Origin: Scalesia atractyloides
Lineage: Eukaryota > Streptophyta > Magnoliopsida > Asterales > Asteraceae
Reading direction: 5' to 3'
Length of the DNA stretch: 64,000 nt
Assembly (NCBI GenBank): GCA_947069175.1
Contig: CAMTDV010000018.1
Span: forward strand, 40,250,869-40,314,868
Part shown: positions 1-9,911 of the stretch, in pieces
How the letters are laid out: each line of letters opens with the position of its first letter
Numbering within the stretch: position 1 is the stretch's first letter
The notes under the pieces: generated by a model
Told to the model about the DNA's origin: nothing
Database searches by the model: none
The model's input: the letters and a program-made list of their open reading frames with translations, nothing else
Made by a program: the position numbers and the translations under genes

Positions 1-60
1 GTGAGACGTTTCATCTGCAAGACACTTCCTCAATTGCGACACATGAAACGTGTCGTGTAT

Positions 61-1310
61 GCCATTTAATGCCGAGGGTAATTCTAATAGCTAAGCTACC
101 TTTCCAACCCGTGCAAGAACCTTGAATGGTCCTATATAAGGTGGTCCCAATTTTCCCCGTTTGCGAAAACGGATTATACCCTTCCAAGGGGAGACTTTGG
201 GAAAAACACGATCACCCTCTTGAAATTCGATAGGACGCTTCCTACGGTCCGCATATGTTTTTTGTCGGTCCTGGGCCGCCTTCAAGCGTGTTCGCACAAG
301 GTTGATCTTTTCATTTGTTCTAGCTACTACACCTTTTGGAGCAAGCTCCCTTTGTCCAACCTCTCCCCAACACACGGGAGTTCTACATTTTCGTCCATAC
401 AACATTTCGTACGGTGCCATTTGGATGCTATGATGATAGCTGTTGTTGTATGAGAATTCCACCAACGGTAGATGTTCGTCCTAGCTTCCCCCAAAATCCA
501 TAACGCATGCTCTCAACATATCCACAAGTGGTTGGATGGTTCTTTCTGACTGACCGTCCATTTGGGGGTGATAAGCGGTACTCACGTGTAATTGAGTACC
601 CATTCCTTCATGAAATTTTTGCCAATAACAGGAGGTGAACCGCGTGTCCCGGTCTGACACGATTGACACCGGTACTCCATGGCGGGATACAATTTCATTC
701 ACAAAGATTTCAGCCATCCTTCTGAGGAATAAGTTTCTCGAATAGGTAAGAAATGGGCACTTTTGGTGAGGCGGTCAACAATGACCCATATAGCATCGTG
801 TCCCTTCCTTGTTCTCGGAAGCTTAGTTACGAGATCCATGGTTACGTCCTACCATTTCCATACCGGGATTTCCAAAGGTTGTAATTTCCCGTATGGTTTT
901 TTATGCTCCGCTTTTACTTACCAACATGTCAAGCATTTCGCGACGTATTTAACAATATCTCGCTTCATTCCCGGCCACCAGTAATTCTTCCTTAAATCTC
1001 GATACATTTTTGTGGCTCCCGGGTGAACCGAGTATCAGGACATATGAGCTTCTTCAAATAACAACTCCTTTACTTCACTACGCCAAGGTACCCAGATTTG
1101 GCCATAACTTGTTTTAATCCCATTCGCATTCTCTTCTAAATTATCTACGAATCCCTTAGTTCTTTCTTTCTTTGGATTATTCGCATTTAGCGATATAAAT
1201 GGAGCTTCTCGTATACGTTCGAGGAGATTTGGAATGACCACCATCTTCATTGACTTTACTCGAATTGGGGGCGGATATTCCTTCTGACTTAGAGCGTCTG
1301 CCACCACATT
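61..1310 (-). pseudogene. Gypsy-1 integrase, broken
   Basis: This is the integrase domain of the Gypsy-1 Pol polyprotein, which would insert the cDNA into the genome. Reading down from 1310, an H2C2 zinc-binding region lies near 1060-900. The catalytic core follows: first Asp near 820, second in VSDRDTRF near 640, and Glu in DGQSERTIQ near 530. The C-terminal GPFK-type segment common to gypsy integrases is at 200-100. The reading frame is interrupted several times, for example at about 478, 720 and 1030, so no functional protein is possible. It follows the RNase H directly, as expected in a gypsy Pol. Confidence 0.9.
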
Positions 1311-1786
1311 AGCCTTTCCAGGATGATAGTGGATATCACAATCGTAATCCTAAACAAGTTCTAATCTTCTCCTCTGCCTCATATTAAGATCTTTTTGCTC
1401 AAAGAAGTATTTGAGGCTTTTATGAATAGATTTTGCACTTCGTTCCATACAAGTAATGCATCCATATCTTCAAGGCGAACACTACCGCCGCCAACTCCAA
1501 ATCGTGCGTCGGGTAATTACCCTCATGTTGTTTTAGTTGTCTAGAGGCATAGGCAATGACCTTACCCCTTTGCATCAAGTCGCATCCCAAACCTTGATGC
1601 GAAGCATTCGTGTACACAACTAAGTCATCCGGACCATCAGGCAGTACTAGCACCGATGAAGTTGAAAGTTTTTCCTTCAGGGTCTGGAAGGCCTTCTCTT
1701 GATCTGTACCCAAACAAACTTCTCACTCTTCTTTGTTAGCTTAGTCATGGAAAGGCTATCTTGGAAAAATCATGAATAAATTTTCT
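1311..1786 (-). pseudogene. Gypsy-1 RNase H, broken
   Basis: This is the RNase H domain that degrades the RNA strand of the RNA-DNA hybrid during reverse transcription. The segment from 1713 to 1420 contains the usual gypsy signatures: VLPDGPDDLVVYTNASHQGLG (first catalytic region, where the expected Asp is replaced by Asn in YTNAS), then VIAYASRQLKQHEGNYPTHDLEL, with the Glu of the DLEL motif. The terminal VADALS motif lies near 1300. A frame break near 1415 separates the middle from the end. It lies between the reverse transcriptase and the integrase. Confidence 0.85.
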
Positions 1787-2560
1787 TTAGTAGCCCGTTA
1801 AGCCTAAGAAACTTCTTACTTCACTCGGGTTCTTTGGAGGAACCCATCTCATGATGGCTTCTACTTTAGAGGGGTCTACTTGTACCCCTTCCTCATTTAT
1901 CACATGGCCGAGAAATTGCACTTCTCTTAGCCAAAATGCACATTTGGAAAATTTTGCATACAACTTTTCCCTACGAAGTGTTTCTAACACTTCATGCAAG
2001 TGGCAAGCATGATCGGATTCACTTTGGGAGTATACCAATATATCATCTATAAAGACTATCACAGAGTTGTCTAACATATTACGACATACTCGATTCATTA
2101 AATCCATGAACGCAGCTGGTGCATTTGTTAACCTGAAGGACATCACTAAGAACTCATAATGTCCATATCGAGTTCTAAATGTGGTCTTAGCTACATCTTC
2201 CTCTGGCACCCGAAGCTGGTGATATCCAGATCGTAAATCGATTTCTGAGAACCAACTCACTCCTTGCAATTGATCGAATAGATCGTCAATTCTAGGCTAG
2301 GGATAATGATTCTTGACTGTCAATTTGTTTAATTCTCGATAGTCGATGCACATTCGCATCGCGCCATCTTTCTTTTTCATGAAAAGTACGGGTGCTTCCC
2401 AAGGTCATACACTCGGACATATGAAACCTTTGTCGAGCAATTCTTGTAGTTGAGTCAACAATTCTCTCATCTCGGTAGGGGCTAACCAATATGTTGCTTT
2501 AGCCACCGGCTTGGCACCCGGATTTAATTCAATCCGAAATTCTACTTCACATTCGGGAGG
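1787..2560 (-). pseudogene. Gypsy-1 reverse transcriptase, broken
   Basis: This is the RT domain of a Ty3/gypsy Pol. In order: the ELNKLTVKNHYP region near 2330-2300, with a stop just before PRIDDLFDQLQG; SEIDLRSGYHQLRV near 2240; the TRYGHYEFLVMSF segment near 2165; and the catalytic box VFIDDILVYS near 2050, with both aspartates intact. The C-terminal part has FLGHVINEEGV and EVRSFLGLTGY (to 1787). The block from 2269 to 1787 is open for about 160 codons. Upstream codons, from about 2560, are in a different frame with stops. It sits between protease and RNase H as in all gypsy elements. Confidence 0.92.
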
Positions 2561-2588
2561 AAGCCCCTGCAAATCGTCCGGGAAACAC

Positions 2589-3174
2589 TTACGGATGCTC
2601 GTTCACAATCCTCACATCTTCTAGCTTTGGGGTCTCATAGTGGGTATCCACCACATAAGCTAAGTATGCCTTACTTCCGTTTCGGACGTATTTGACCGCA
2701 TGAACGAGGGTACACAACGCGGTTTTAATGTCTCTTTCTCCACGTATAGTCACTTGTTTGCCACTAGGCGTCATTACGTGAACAGTCTTTCTTTCGCATT
2801 GTATTTCAGCATCATGCTAAGATAACCAATCCATGCCTACCACTACCTTGAACTCCCCCAAGACCATGGGAACAAGTTGAATATCTAATTCTTCGTCTTC
2901 GATCGTTATCTTACAATCCTTACATATTTCATGTAATAGGTAGCTCTTGCTATCGGCTATTTCTACTTCTAAGGGCATCGACATCCTTTCTATTTTAAAT
3001 GAAGGGTGACATATATTATCATTCGACATAAAATGACTTACTAGCTCCAGTATCAAACAATACATACGTGGGCATTGAATTTAGTAAAAATATACCTGAT
3101 ACAACATTCGGAAAAGCTTTGGCTTCCTCAGACGTCATCTAAAACATCCTGCTTCGAGCCTTAGGGGCTTCATC
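2589..3174 (-). pseudogene. Gypsy-1 aspartic protease, broken
   Basis: This is a retropepsin-like protease that would cleave the Gag-Pol polyprotein. The active-site triplet DTG is encoded at about 3053-3045 in the context LFDTGASKSF. It is followed after a frame break by a segment with EVEIADSKSYLLHEICKDC and the closing flap-side motif VVGMDWLS near 2820. A second open stretch (2774-2589) covers the linker to the reverse transcriptase. The left edge of the Copia-A insertion (TSD at 3175-3179) lies immediately upstream, cutting the polyprotein between the gag zinc knuckle and the protease. Confidence 0.85.
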
Positions 3175-3179
3175 CTTCT

Positions 3180-3594
3180 TGTAGGTCCGTTATACGGATC
3201 GTTCGGGCACTAATCTGACAAACCTAAGGTAAACGTGCGGAATCCGTTTGCTTAGGCGACATTGGATACACTCATTTGTTTCTATTTAATCACCGTTTCA
3301 TTAATATTCAACGTTACAGATCCTGGAAACACTTGGACAGAGCTTCGCCTCTGTCGTGACAAGATCTCTGAATTTTACAAATGAAATCACAAGCTACCTA
3401 TTTATAGGTAAACAAGTTCGCTAGTGGGAGAGCAAGTTCGGGCGAACTTGCATAGACAAGTTCGGCCGAACTTGTCTAAACCATCACAAACTCAAGCGAA
3501 CTTGTTAACCTATTTACATAAACTTCGACATTTCGCTCCTAAATACAGACTCGATATTATATGATGACGTAGGCAACAGACATATGCATCAATA
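3180..3594 (-). repeat. Copia-A 3' LTR
   Basis: It runs from TGTAGGTCC to GCATCAATA; the final CA has mutated to TA compared with the other LTR. The minus-strand TATA box TATAAATA is at 3406-3399. Directly upstream of it in the sense direction are CAAGTTCG-type palindromes at 3432-3451 and 3454-3477. The latter is a perfect 24-bp palindrome with arm AGACAAGTTCGG. Confidence 0.95.
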
Positions 3595-3607
3595 GACTCC
3601 CCCTTAG
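3595..3607 (-). promoter_or_regulatory. Copia-A polypurine tract
   Basis: On the minus strand this reads CTAAGGGGGAGTC and abuts the 3' LTR. This is the plus-strand primer site, and the AGGGGGAG core is typical of plant Copia elements of the SIRE type. Confidence 0.9.
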
Positions 3608-5559
3608 ATGTTTCCGTAGTCATCATTCTTCAAATAAGTTCCTGAGTCTTTAATGTTCTCTTGATTTTTATTTCTTGAATAACTTTATCATCCATGCTCC
3701 CCCTTACTTTAAGCTTTATGTTATCTTCAATTAACATGTTTATCTAGCTCCCCCTCAAATGATGCTCTGAATCTTTAAGATTTGACGATTAAGAACAATC
3801 ACACGTATCCACACACAAACAGTTTATTAACAATCTCGTGGGTTCGGCTCACATTCAACATTATTAGGTTTCCATGGAAGATATGAAAAAAAAATCTTTT
3901 TGGATTTTTAATATTGAATGCAAAAATGTAGACATACTAAAATGTAATATTTACAGTTTGTATTTTTGTGAGAAAACGTTCTAGAGGATCATATCAGTTT
4001 TTGAGACATATCACAAGTACCGTTAACCTTTTAATGACTTTAAGTTTTAAACTTGTTTACCTAGATTATCGATATGTTTATCCACCTAAACTTTAACACA
4101 TTTCTCAATTGTTCCAAGATATGTTAGTTAGAATTATAAAACTTGACTCTGTGGTTCCCACTTCTTGAATATACTCCCGTATCAAGATTCCCTAGATTTC
4201 ATCTTACAGGTGAATATAGCGTAATTGATATATGTATCTGGGTTGCGCAAGACCTTGAGAGCTCAGGTTAGTACTCCGTATAGACAAAGAGATAAAGGCT
4301 CGACTTTGAGGTGTCTTCCAATTAAGGAATCTTTTAATCACTGGAATTGATTAGATCTTTCGATACTTTTCAAGTTTGCATGCAGTTTGGGATTTTTAGC
4401 ATAAAGTATTATAGACGTTCTAGGCTATTGCTTCCGCAAAATCAGAAGAACTTTTATAATACCCTAGATATCAACTTTCTATAAAGACCTCATATCTCAG
4501 AATCAGGCAATCTCTCAAACGAAATTTCGGAGTACTTAGTCCACATATCCAAGATGTTTTAATCCACAAGATTAAGCAGTTGAAAAATTTAGTTTACATC
4601 CCGGAAACAATTTACTGAACGTATAAAGCCTATCGACACATCCGCAGTAAGACTCGTTTGTCACTTTTAAACTTTACAAATCCTTAGCATACTGTGAAAG
4701 TCCACTGATATACTATCATTTCCTTTATTCGCACAAGTATCTCATTTTTCATTTTTCATTTTTCAATGTTTTTGATATTTTAAATTTTCTATTATTTTTT
4801 GGCTTTTTCACTCATTTTAATTATCTAAAATGATTTCAAAACGATGTTTTTCAATTTTACAGGATTTCTTTACAATTTTAAAAAAAATTCTCCCCCTAAA
4901 ATTGAAAACACTTATTAAAATCGAAAATAAGAATCTTCCATTTTAACCATTTAACGACTTTTTATGAATGTGAACGCGAGACTACCATTTTGTTTGTGTG
5001 GAATATCACTCATGTCTTTTGTCTCTCTGTATGAACAACCACTGCTTCTGAAATAACATTTGGCTTGAAGCTTGGTTCTCCTGTACATTCAAACAAACTT
5101 TAGTCAGTTTTGAATTGGAACCCAATCCATTCTGGATTTAGGTTTACTAAAATCATTAACATCTGAAGTAAACAAACATTCACACTCTTTTTGATATTCA
5201 AACAGTTTGATAGGAACTTTATTTGAAAATTTTACTTTCTTTGATTTTTTAACTGTTTGAATTATCAAATTTTTTTTCCACTGCTCTCTTTTTTGTCCTC
5301 AGATTTGTATCTGATGAATTCGTTTTACTTGACTGTGAGTAAAATGATTCATTAGAACTTTTATCTGATTTTTAGACATATCCAAAAACAAAATCTTTTC
5401 CAATTACTCTAACTTTTTTCCTCGTTTCTTCAATCTGTCTTTTTTCCCTTGTGATAACTTGACTTTTTGTTCTTTGGGCTTCTCTACAGTTCTCTCATTT
5501 TTCTTCTCTGTTTTCTTCTCCTCTGGTCTTTTCTCCCCCTGAGATTTAACCGATCTTCT
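3608..5559 (-). other. Copia-A 3' untranslated and decayed gag-tail region
   Basis: There is no open coding region here. From 3608 to about 4900 it aligns with the 3' region of Copia-B (12295-13627 continuing at 40545-40770), including the shared stretch GTCACTTTTAAACTTTAC near 4651. That match gives the empty-site sequence for the Gypsy-2 insertion in Copia-B. From about 4950 to 5559 a lysine- and glutamate-rich minus-strand reading with several stops looks like the decayed end of gag. Pol should follow here but is absent. Confidence 0.7.
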
Positions 5560-6880
5560 TTTTCAGATTAGTCGGACAATCCCTGGAAATATGACCTTTG
5601 ATTTGACATTTATATCATCTTCTCGTATCAAATCTCTTTTTCAGACAGTTAACAGCAATGTGTCCACCAAATCCACAATTGTAACACACTGTGTTATCGT
5701 ACCAATCTCTCCATTCAGACCAAACACCCAAATCAGCACATTGATTTGACGTGTAGTAGTCATCTTTCTTGCTTTTTCTGTAAAATTAATTTGACTTTGA
5801 AGCACTGTGGTCAGACCTGCACCACTTATTCTCAAATTTTTGTGAGTTTTTATAATGATTGGATGACCGTACCGATGAGCTTTTATTTTTGTTTTGAAAA
5901 TTTATAGAATTTTGTTTTTCATGTTGTTTTTCATTAAGCATTCACCTTTTTCAACAGATTGTAGAACAGTTTCTTGAAATATTTCTTTTAGTTTCAAAAA
6001 TATTTCATTTTTATCATTTTCATCATCAGTATTATCATCACAATCCTCAATTATGACATCGTCATAATTTGTGACATTGTCACTTATTGGAATTTTCTTT
6101 TTATTATCGTTGATCGGTTTTGGACATATGTGTTCTAACTTTAATAAGAAAGTCACAAATCCTTTCAATAATTTTGCTGAATTAGCAGCTTTATTTATAA
6201 CAATCTCAACTTCTTTTTCAAGTTGAGCTATTTTCTCAATATGAGAATTTATTGCTATTTGATTTTCTATATTTAATTTTTCAAAAACAATTTTATCATT
6301 TTAAAACATTTTTATTTCATTTTGAAAATCTAATACCATTTGTAATTTTTCATTTTCTAAAATTTTTATTTGTTTTCAAAATTCTTTTCATTTTTTTAAA
6401 TTTTTTATTTTCTAATGTCAAACTCTTAATCTCATTCAAGAGTTTGGCATTATCTGCATGATAATTGTCTACATCATAGACCGGCCAGACTGGTTTAGAA
6501 CTTGAAGACTCATTTGTGGATATACTTGAAACTAGAGCTTCACAGTTCTTAACCACTACACTCTCTTGAAACTTATTCTTTAGAGATGTCCATAATTCTT
6601 TCACAGTCTTGTATTCTAGTAAAAGTATCAGGATGTCTTTCTTAACCGGTTGCTGGATAAGATTAATCATTTTCTTTTCAGCAAAATAATCATCTTTCTG
6701 TTGAGTAGAATATTTACACTGCTCCAGAATTTTCTGATTCTCATCTCAAGGAACAACATAACCTGTCTCAATCGCGACCCAACTGCGAAAATGCATGGCT
6801 TGGACCCAGTTCACGAATTTTTCATTCCAGGCTTCATACTCTTCTAATCTCATCAATATTGGCAGCTTCATAGACCCCAT
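5560..6880 (-). pseudogene. Copia-A gag-like protein (UBN2-type with zinc knuckles), broken
   Basis: The start codon is at 6880-6878 on the minus strand. The first 50 codons match plant Copia gag of the UBN2 type (YEAWNEKFVNWVQAMHFRSW), and a stop follows near 6768. The next open block (6670-6350) has LLLEYKTVKELWTSLKNKF and a coiled, lysine-rich segment. An acidic block lies at 6168-5902. Two CCHC knuckles follow: one near 5680-5630 (CYNCGFGGHIAVNC) and a second, incomplete one near 5610-5570 (KCQIKGHISRDC). The same gag layout is present in Copia-B. This protein would package RNA into virus-like particles; here it is disrupted. Confidence 0.82.
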
Positions 6881-7697
6881 TTCGTTTTTCAAACAAATCT
6901 GTAATTCAAAACACTTGAAAAATTATTAGCAAACAGACAATTTTAGTAAAAATTTGACTTTTTAACCGACAATATTAACGTATCGGTTTGTCAAAAACGT
7001 TTAATTTTTTTCGGAAAACTGTTTTTACCAGATTAGAGCTTTAAACTCGTCTTGTCAATACGAATCTAACGATATATAATGTCCGAGACGTTTTTCGGGA
7101 TTTTAATGCCTTAGACAAGTCCGGGTGAACTTGTAATAGCTTCTGAGACAAGTTCAGGCGAACTTGTGCTAACAAACAATCAGATTTAACAAGTTCGGGC
7201 GAAATTGTATATTACTTGACAAGTTCGAGCAACTTGTGAGACTTTTCAGAAGAACTTAAAAGGTCAGGCGAACTTGTAAGATATTCAAGAGATTTTACAA
7301 GTTCGGGCGAACTTGTACTAAATTTTCAACAAAATTTAATCAAGTTCGGGCGAACTTATCAAAAATCTTGAAAAATCAATCAAGTTCGGGCGAACTTGAT
7401 GAAAAGTTATGAATTTTTCAGTCAAGTTCGAGCGAACTTTTCAGTCAAGCTCGAGCGAACTTGATGTCAAGTTCGAGCGAACATGAGTTATTCGACATGG
7501 TTTTTTGCAATTTTTGACATGAATTCATTTGTTTTAAGCTCTGATCTTTTCAAGGGTTTATCTATTATGGATTTTACGAATTATACTTGAAAATCAGTCC
7601 TTTTTGTCCGTGAATTGTCCAAGAAAAGTTAAAAATAGAAGAAATGAGTAGAAGATGAGATGTTCTATGTCCAATGTCTTCAAATTAGGCCAATCCT
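6881..7697 (-). other. Copia-A leader with palindrome array
   Basis: This is the untranslated leader between primer-binding site and gag. Positions 7114-7486 carry about eleven copies of an 18-bp palindrome, CAAGTTCG-NN-CGAACTTG, separated by 4-30 bases of AT-rich sequence. Most copies have centre GG or AG, and several have one or two arm mutations. There is no coding potential. Confidence 0.85.
7114..7486. repeat. Array of CAAGTTCG-NN-CGAACTTG palindromes (Copia-A leader)
   Basis: Copies begin near 7115, 7148, 7190, 7220, 7262 (half only), 7298, 7341, 7381, 7423, 7446 and 7468. Arms are 8 bp and mutually complementary. The central dinucleotide is GG in most copies and AG in the three copies nearest the primer-binding site. 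Spacing is irregular. The same motif occurs in the LTR U3 of this element and in the Copia-B leader. Confidence 0.9.
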
Positions 7698-7709
7698 GCT
7701 CTGATACCA
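7698..7709 (-). promoter_or_regulatory. Copia-A primer-binding site (initiator tRNA-Met)
   Basis: It reads TGGTATCAGAGC on the minus strand, two bases inside the 5' LTR. It is complementary to the 3' end of plant initiator methionine tRNA. Confidence 0.93.
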
Positions 7710-7711
7710 CT

Positions 7712-8126
7712 TGTAGGTCCGTTATACGGATCGTTGGGGCACTAATCTGACAAACCTAAGGTAAACGTGCGGAATCCGTTTGCTTAGGCATCATTGGATA
7801 CACTCATTTGTTTCTATTTAATCACCGTTTCATTAATATTCAACGTTACAGATCCTAGAAACACTTAGACAGAGCTTCGCCTCTGTCGTGACAAAATCTC
7901 TAAATGTTAAAAATGAAATCACAAGCTATCTATTTATAGATAAGCAAGTTCGCTGGTGGGAGAGCAAGTTCGGGCGAACTTGCATAGACAAGTTCGGCCG
8001 AACTTGTCTAAAACATCACAAACTCAAGCGAACTTGTTAACCTATTTACATAAACTTCGACATTTCACTCTGAAATACTGACTCGATATTATATGATGAC
8101 GTAGGCAATAGACATATGCATCAACA
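7712..8126 (-). repeat. Copia-A 5' LTR
   Basis: It is 415 bp, bounded by TGTAGG and CATCAACA on the plus strand. The TATA box TATAAATA is on the minus strand at 7938-7931, with two palindromes and two half-sites immediately upstream in the sense direction (about 7944-8035). It would act as promoter and polyadenylation region of the element. Confidence 0.95.
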
Positions 8127-9134
8127 CTTCTTTTCTTCCTTGCCCGTCTTCTGTTGGAGCTTTGGACATTCAGCTTTGAGGTGGCCCGATTGAAAACAGT
8201 TAAAACAATTTCTCGAGGGATTAGGACACTTATAATACGGGTGTCCTTCTTGGCCACAGTTGTATCATCCCTTCTTTCCCATTAGACACTCTCCCGTGTG
8301 GAGTTTTCCACATGTTTTACATTTAGGGATGCTACCCTTCGCTTTATCCTTTTTGCCAAAATCTTGAAATTTCTGCTTCTTTGAAGGGCTCGAGCTGGAG
8401 GACTTTTCAATCAATATTTTCTCACCCCTTTCCACCTGTCGCTTTAATTTGATTTCCCTATCTCAGGCCCAGTTGATGAGCTCGTTTAGGGTGTCACATT
8501 TCGAAGGGGTGATGAATTCTCTAAATTCAGCTTTCAACATGTCGTGATAGCGATTTATCTTCATTCTTTCAGACTTCACGAACTCTTGACAAAACTTCAA
8601 CTTGTCAAGGAACATGTTAGTAATTTCATCAATTGACTCCTCCCTTTGTCGAAGACGCATAAATTCTTCTTGAATCCTATCGATCGCTGCCTGTGGGCAA
8701 TGATATTTTAAGAACGGCTGTTTCAACTCCTGCCATGTCAATTTTTGAAGCTTATCCTCACCCATCTCCTTACATTGGGCATCCCACCAATCTTTAGCCT
8801 GAAGCTAAAGTTGACCCGTAGCAAACATTACTTGATTATCTTTCTCACACTGGCTACGGACAAAGACGGCCTCCATGCTAGAGATCCATCTTTGGCACTT
8901 TATGGGATCGATTTCCCCATTATACATCACGGGATTAAAAGCCATGAAGTCTCTGTACGTATATCTACGAGCTCCTTTCTTGCCTTGAGATTCTCCTGAT
9001 ACTTCCTTCAGTTCATCCATCTTACTTGTCATCATCGTTTCAACAATTTCCAACACATGGCTTTCTACCTCTTGTGCTAGTTTGGGAAGGTTCGCTTGTA
9101 TAGCCTTTCCCATTTCTTCAGAAAATCTTCTCAT
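8127..9134 (-). pseudogene. Gypsy-1 gag with zinc knuckle, broken
   Basis: This is the capsid and nucleocapsid part of the polyprotein. The N-terminal segment (9134-8810) has the gypsy gag pattern ending DPIKCQRWISSMEAVF. A stop near 8805 separates it from the retrotransposon-gag core (8765-8463), with WQELKQPFLKYHCPQAA and the FREFITPSKC segment. A CCHC zinc knuckle follows near 8215-8160 (CFNCFQSGHLKAEC in one frame). Frame breaks occur between these blocks. The open reading is then interrupted by Copia-A at 8126/8127 and resumes at 3174 on the other side of that insertion. Confidence 0.88.
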
Positions 9135-9896
9135 CCATTCTTTCTTGTCGTGCTACATTATCATTGTTCGAGTTACTATCATCTGCTATCTACACAATCA
9201 CAACCTATTTTAATAACATTCTACAATCTATAGTTAATTGTATACTCATACATTCTTTATACTGTATGGCCAGAAATAGCTAAGGAACATTCGTGTGTCA
9301 ATTATAAGATTGATTTATTTATCATTCAATATATCATCACTCATTATTTTGAAACATTTTGTTCTAACATGCTTTACTAAGTTAACTCAGGTTCACATAC
9401 CCTTTTAATTGCTATTGCCGCCTTTCGGGACTATTTAAGCGTTACGGGATAGGTTTCGGATAGTACGTAACTCATAACATGCCAAATAACAAAAATCTGA
9501 GTTTTTGGATTAGTGAGGGGCGTCGACGACGCCTACCATGCGTCGGCGACGCACCCTGGAAAACCGCATCGGAGAACAACTTGCGTCGACTGCAAAACTA
9601 CACGTCGGCAAACGGAGCCGCGTCGGCGACGCCTCCTCTGTCTTGCCTTCGCTGTTTTGCCGTAATTTCACTCGTTTGACCCATTTCCAAGTCTCGTACC
9701 AACCCGAACTGACCCAAAACGTTCCGAAATGACCCGTAACCATCTATAACATCCCGTAACTATCCTGTAACATAATTAATCATCATGCAAAAAGAATTCT
9801 AAAACTCTAAATGCTCGGAGCGAACACACACTATGCACGAGCTTTCGGTTTGAGTTCAAGTACCTTAAATCTTGTACTTTAATCTCTCAAACCTTG
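9135..9896 (-). other. Gypsy-1 untranslated leader with GC-rich palindromes
   Basis: This stretch lies between the primer-binding site and gag, and no convincing gene is present. It holds three short palindromes of the form GCGTCG-N-CGACGC: 9519-9533 (GGCGTCGACGACGCC), 9540-9552 and 9620-9632. A partial copy lies near 9573-9580 (GCGTCGAC). Short reading frames here on both strands are by-products of the GC-rich repeats. Confidence 0.75.
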
Positions 9897-9908
9897 GCTC
9901 TGATACCA
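9897..9908 (-). promoter_or_regulatory. Gypsy-1 primer-binding site (initiator tRNA-Met)
   Basis: On the minus strand this reads TGGTATCAGAGC, the standard plant retroelement site complementary to the 3' end of initiator methionine tRNA. It lies three bases from the 5' LTR and fixes the orientation of the element as minus. Confidence 0.93.
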
Positions 9909-9911
9909 ACT

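Larger units (their letters stand above)
3175..8131 (-). mobile_element. Copia-A: gag-only LTR retrotransposon with TSD CTTCT
   Basis: This is a complete insertion of 4947 bp (3180-8126) flanked by identical 5-bp target duplications CTTCT at 3175-3179 and 8127-8131. The two LTRs are each 415 bp, and by eye differ at about 20 positions. The primer-binding site lies inside the right LTR and the polypurine tract inside the left LTR, so the element is on the minus strand. The interior (4.1 kb) holds a gag-like region with zinc knuckles but no protease, integrase, reverse transcriptase or RNase H. Its LTR, leader and 3' region resemble Copia-B closely enough to suggest a non-autonomous relative that could have used the Copia-B machinery. 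Confidence 0.92.

Noticed and set aside
3432..3477. CAAGTTCGGGCGAACTTG as a heat-shock element.
   Set aside because: The TTC and GAA units are separated by four bases, whereas heat-shock elements need TTCnnGAA spacing of two. The nearby heat-shock factor fragment is a coincidence.
7114..7486. A CRISPR-like look: short palindromic repeats separated by unique spacers of 4-30 bp (also at 51785-52152).
   Set aside because: Repeats are too variable, spacers too short and uneven, and the arrays lie in retrotransposon leaders of a plant genome with no cas-like genes.
7698..7709. TGGTATCAGAGC sites (here and at 9897, 17042, 25383, 37340, 52374) as parts of tRNA genes.
   Set aside because: Only the 12-base 3' complement of the tRNA is present, with no cloverleaf, and each lies beside an LTR; they are primer-binding sites.
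9479..9743. Overlapping open frames on both strands in the Gypsy-1 leader.
   Set aside because: They arise from GC-rich CGTCG palindromes lacking stops. They lie in the leader, resemble no family and overlap each other on opposite strands.
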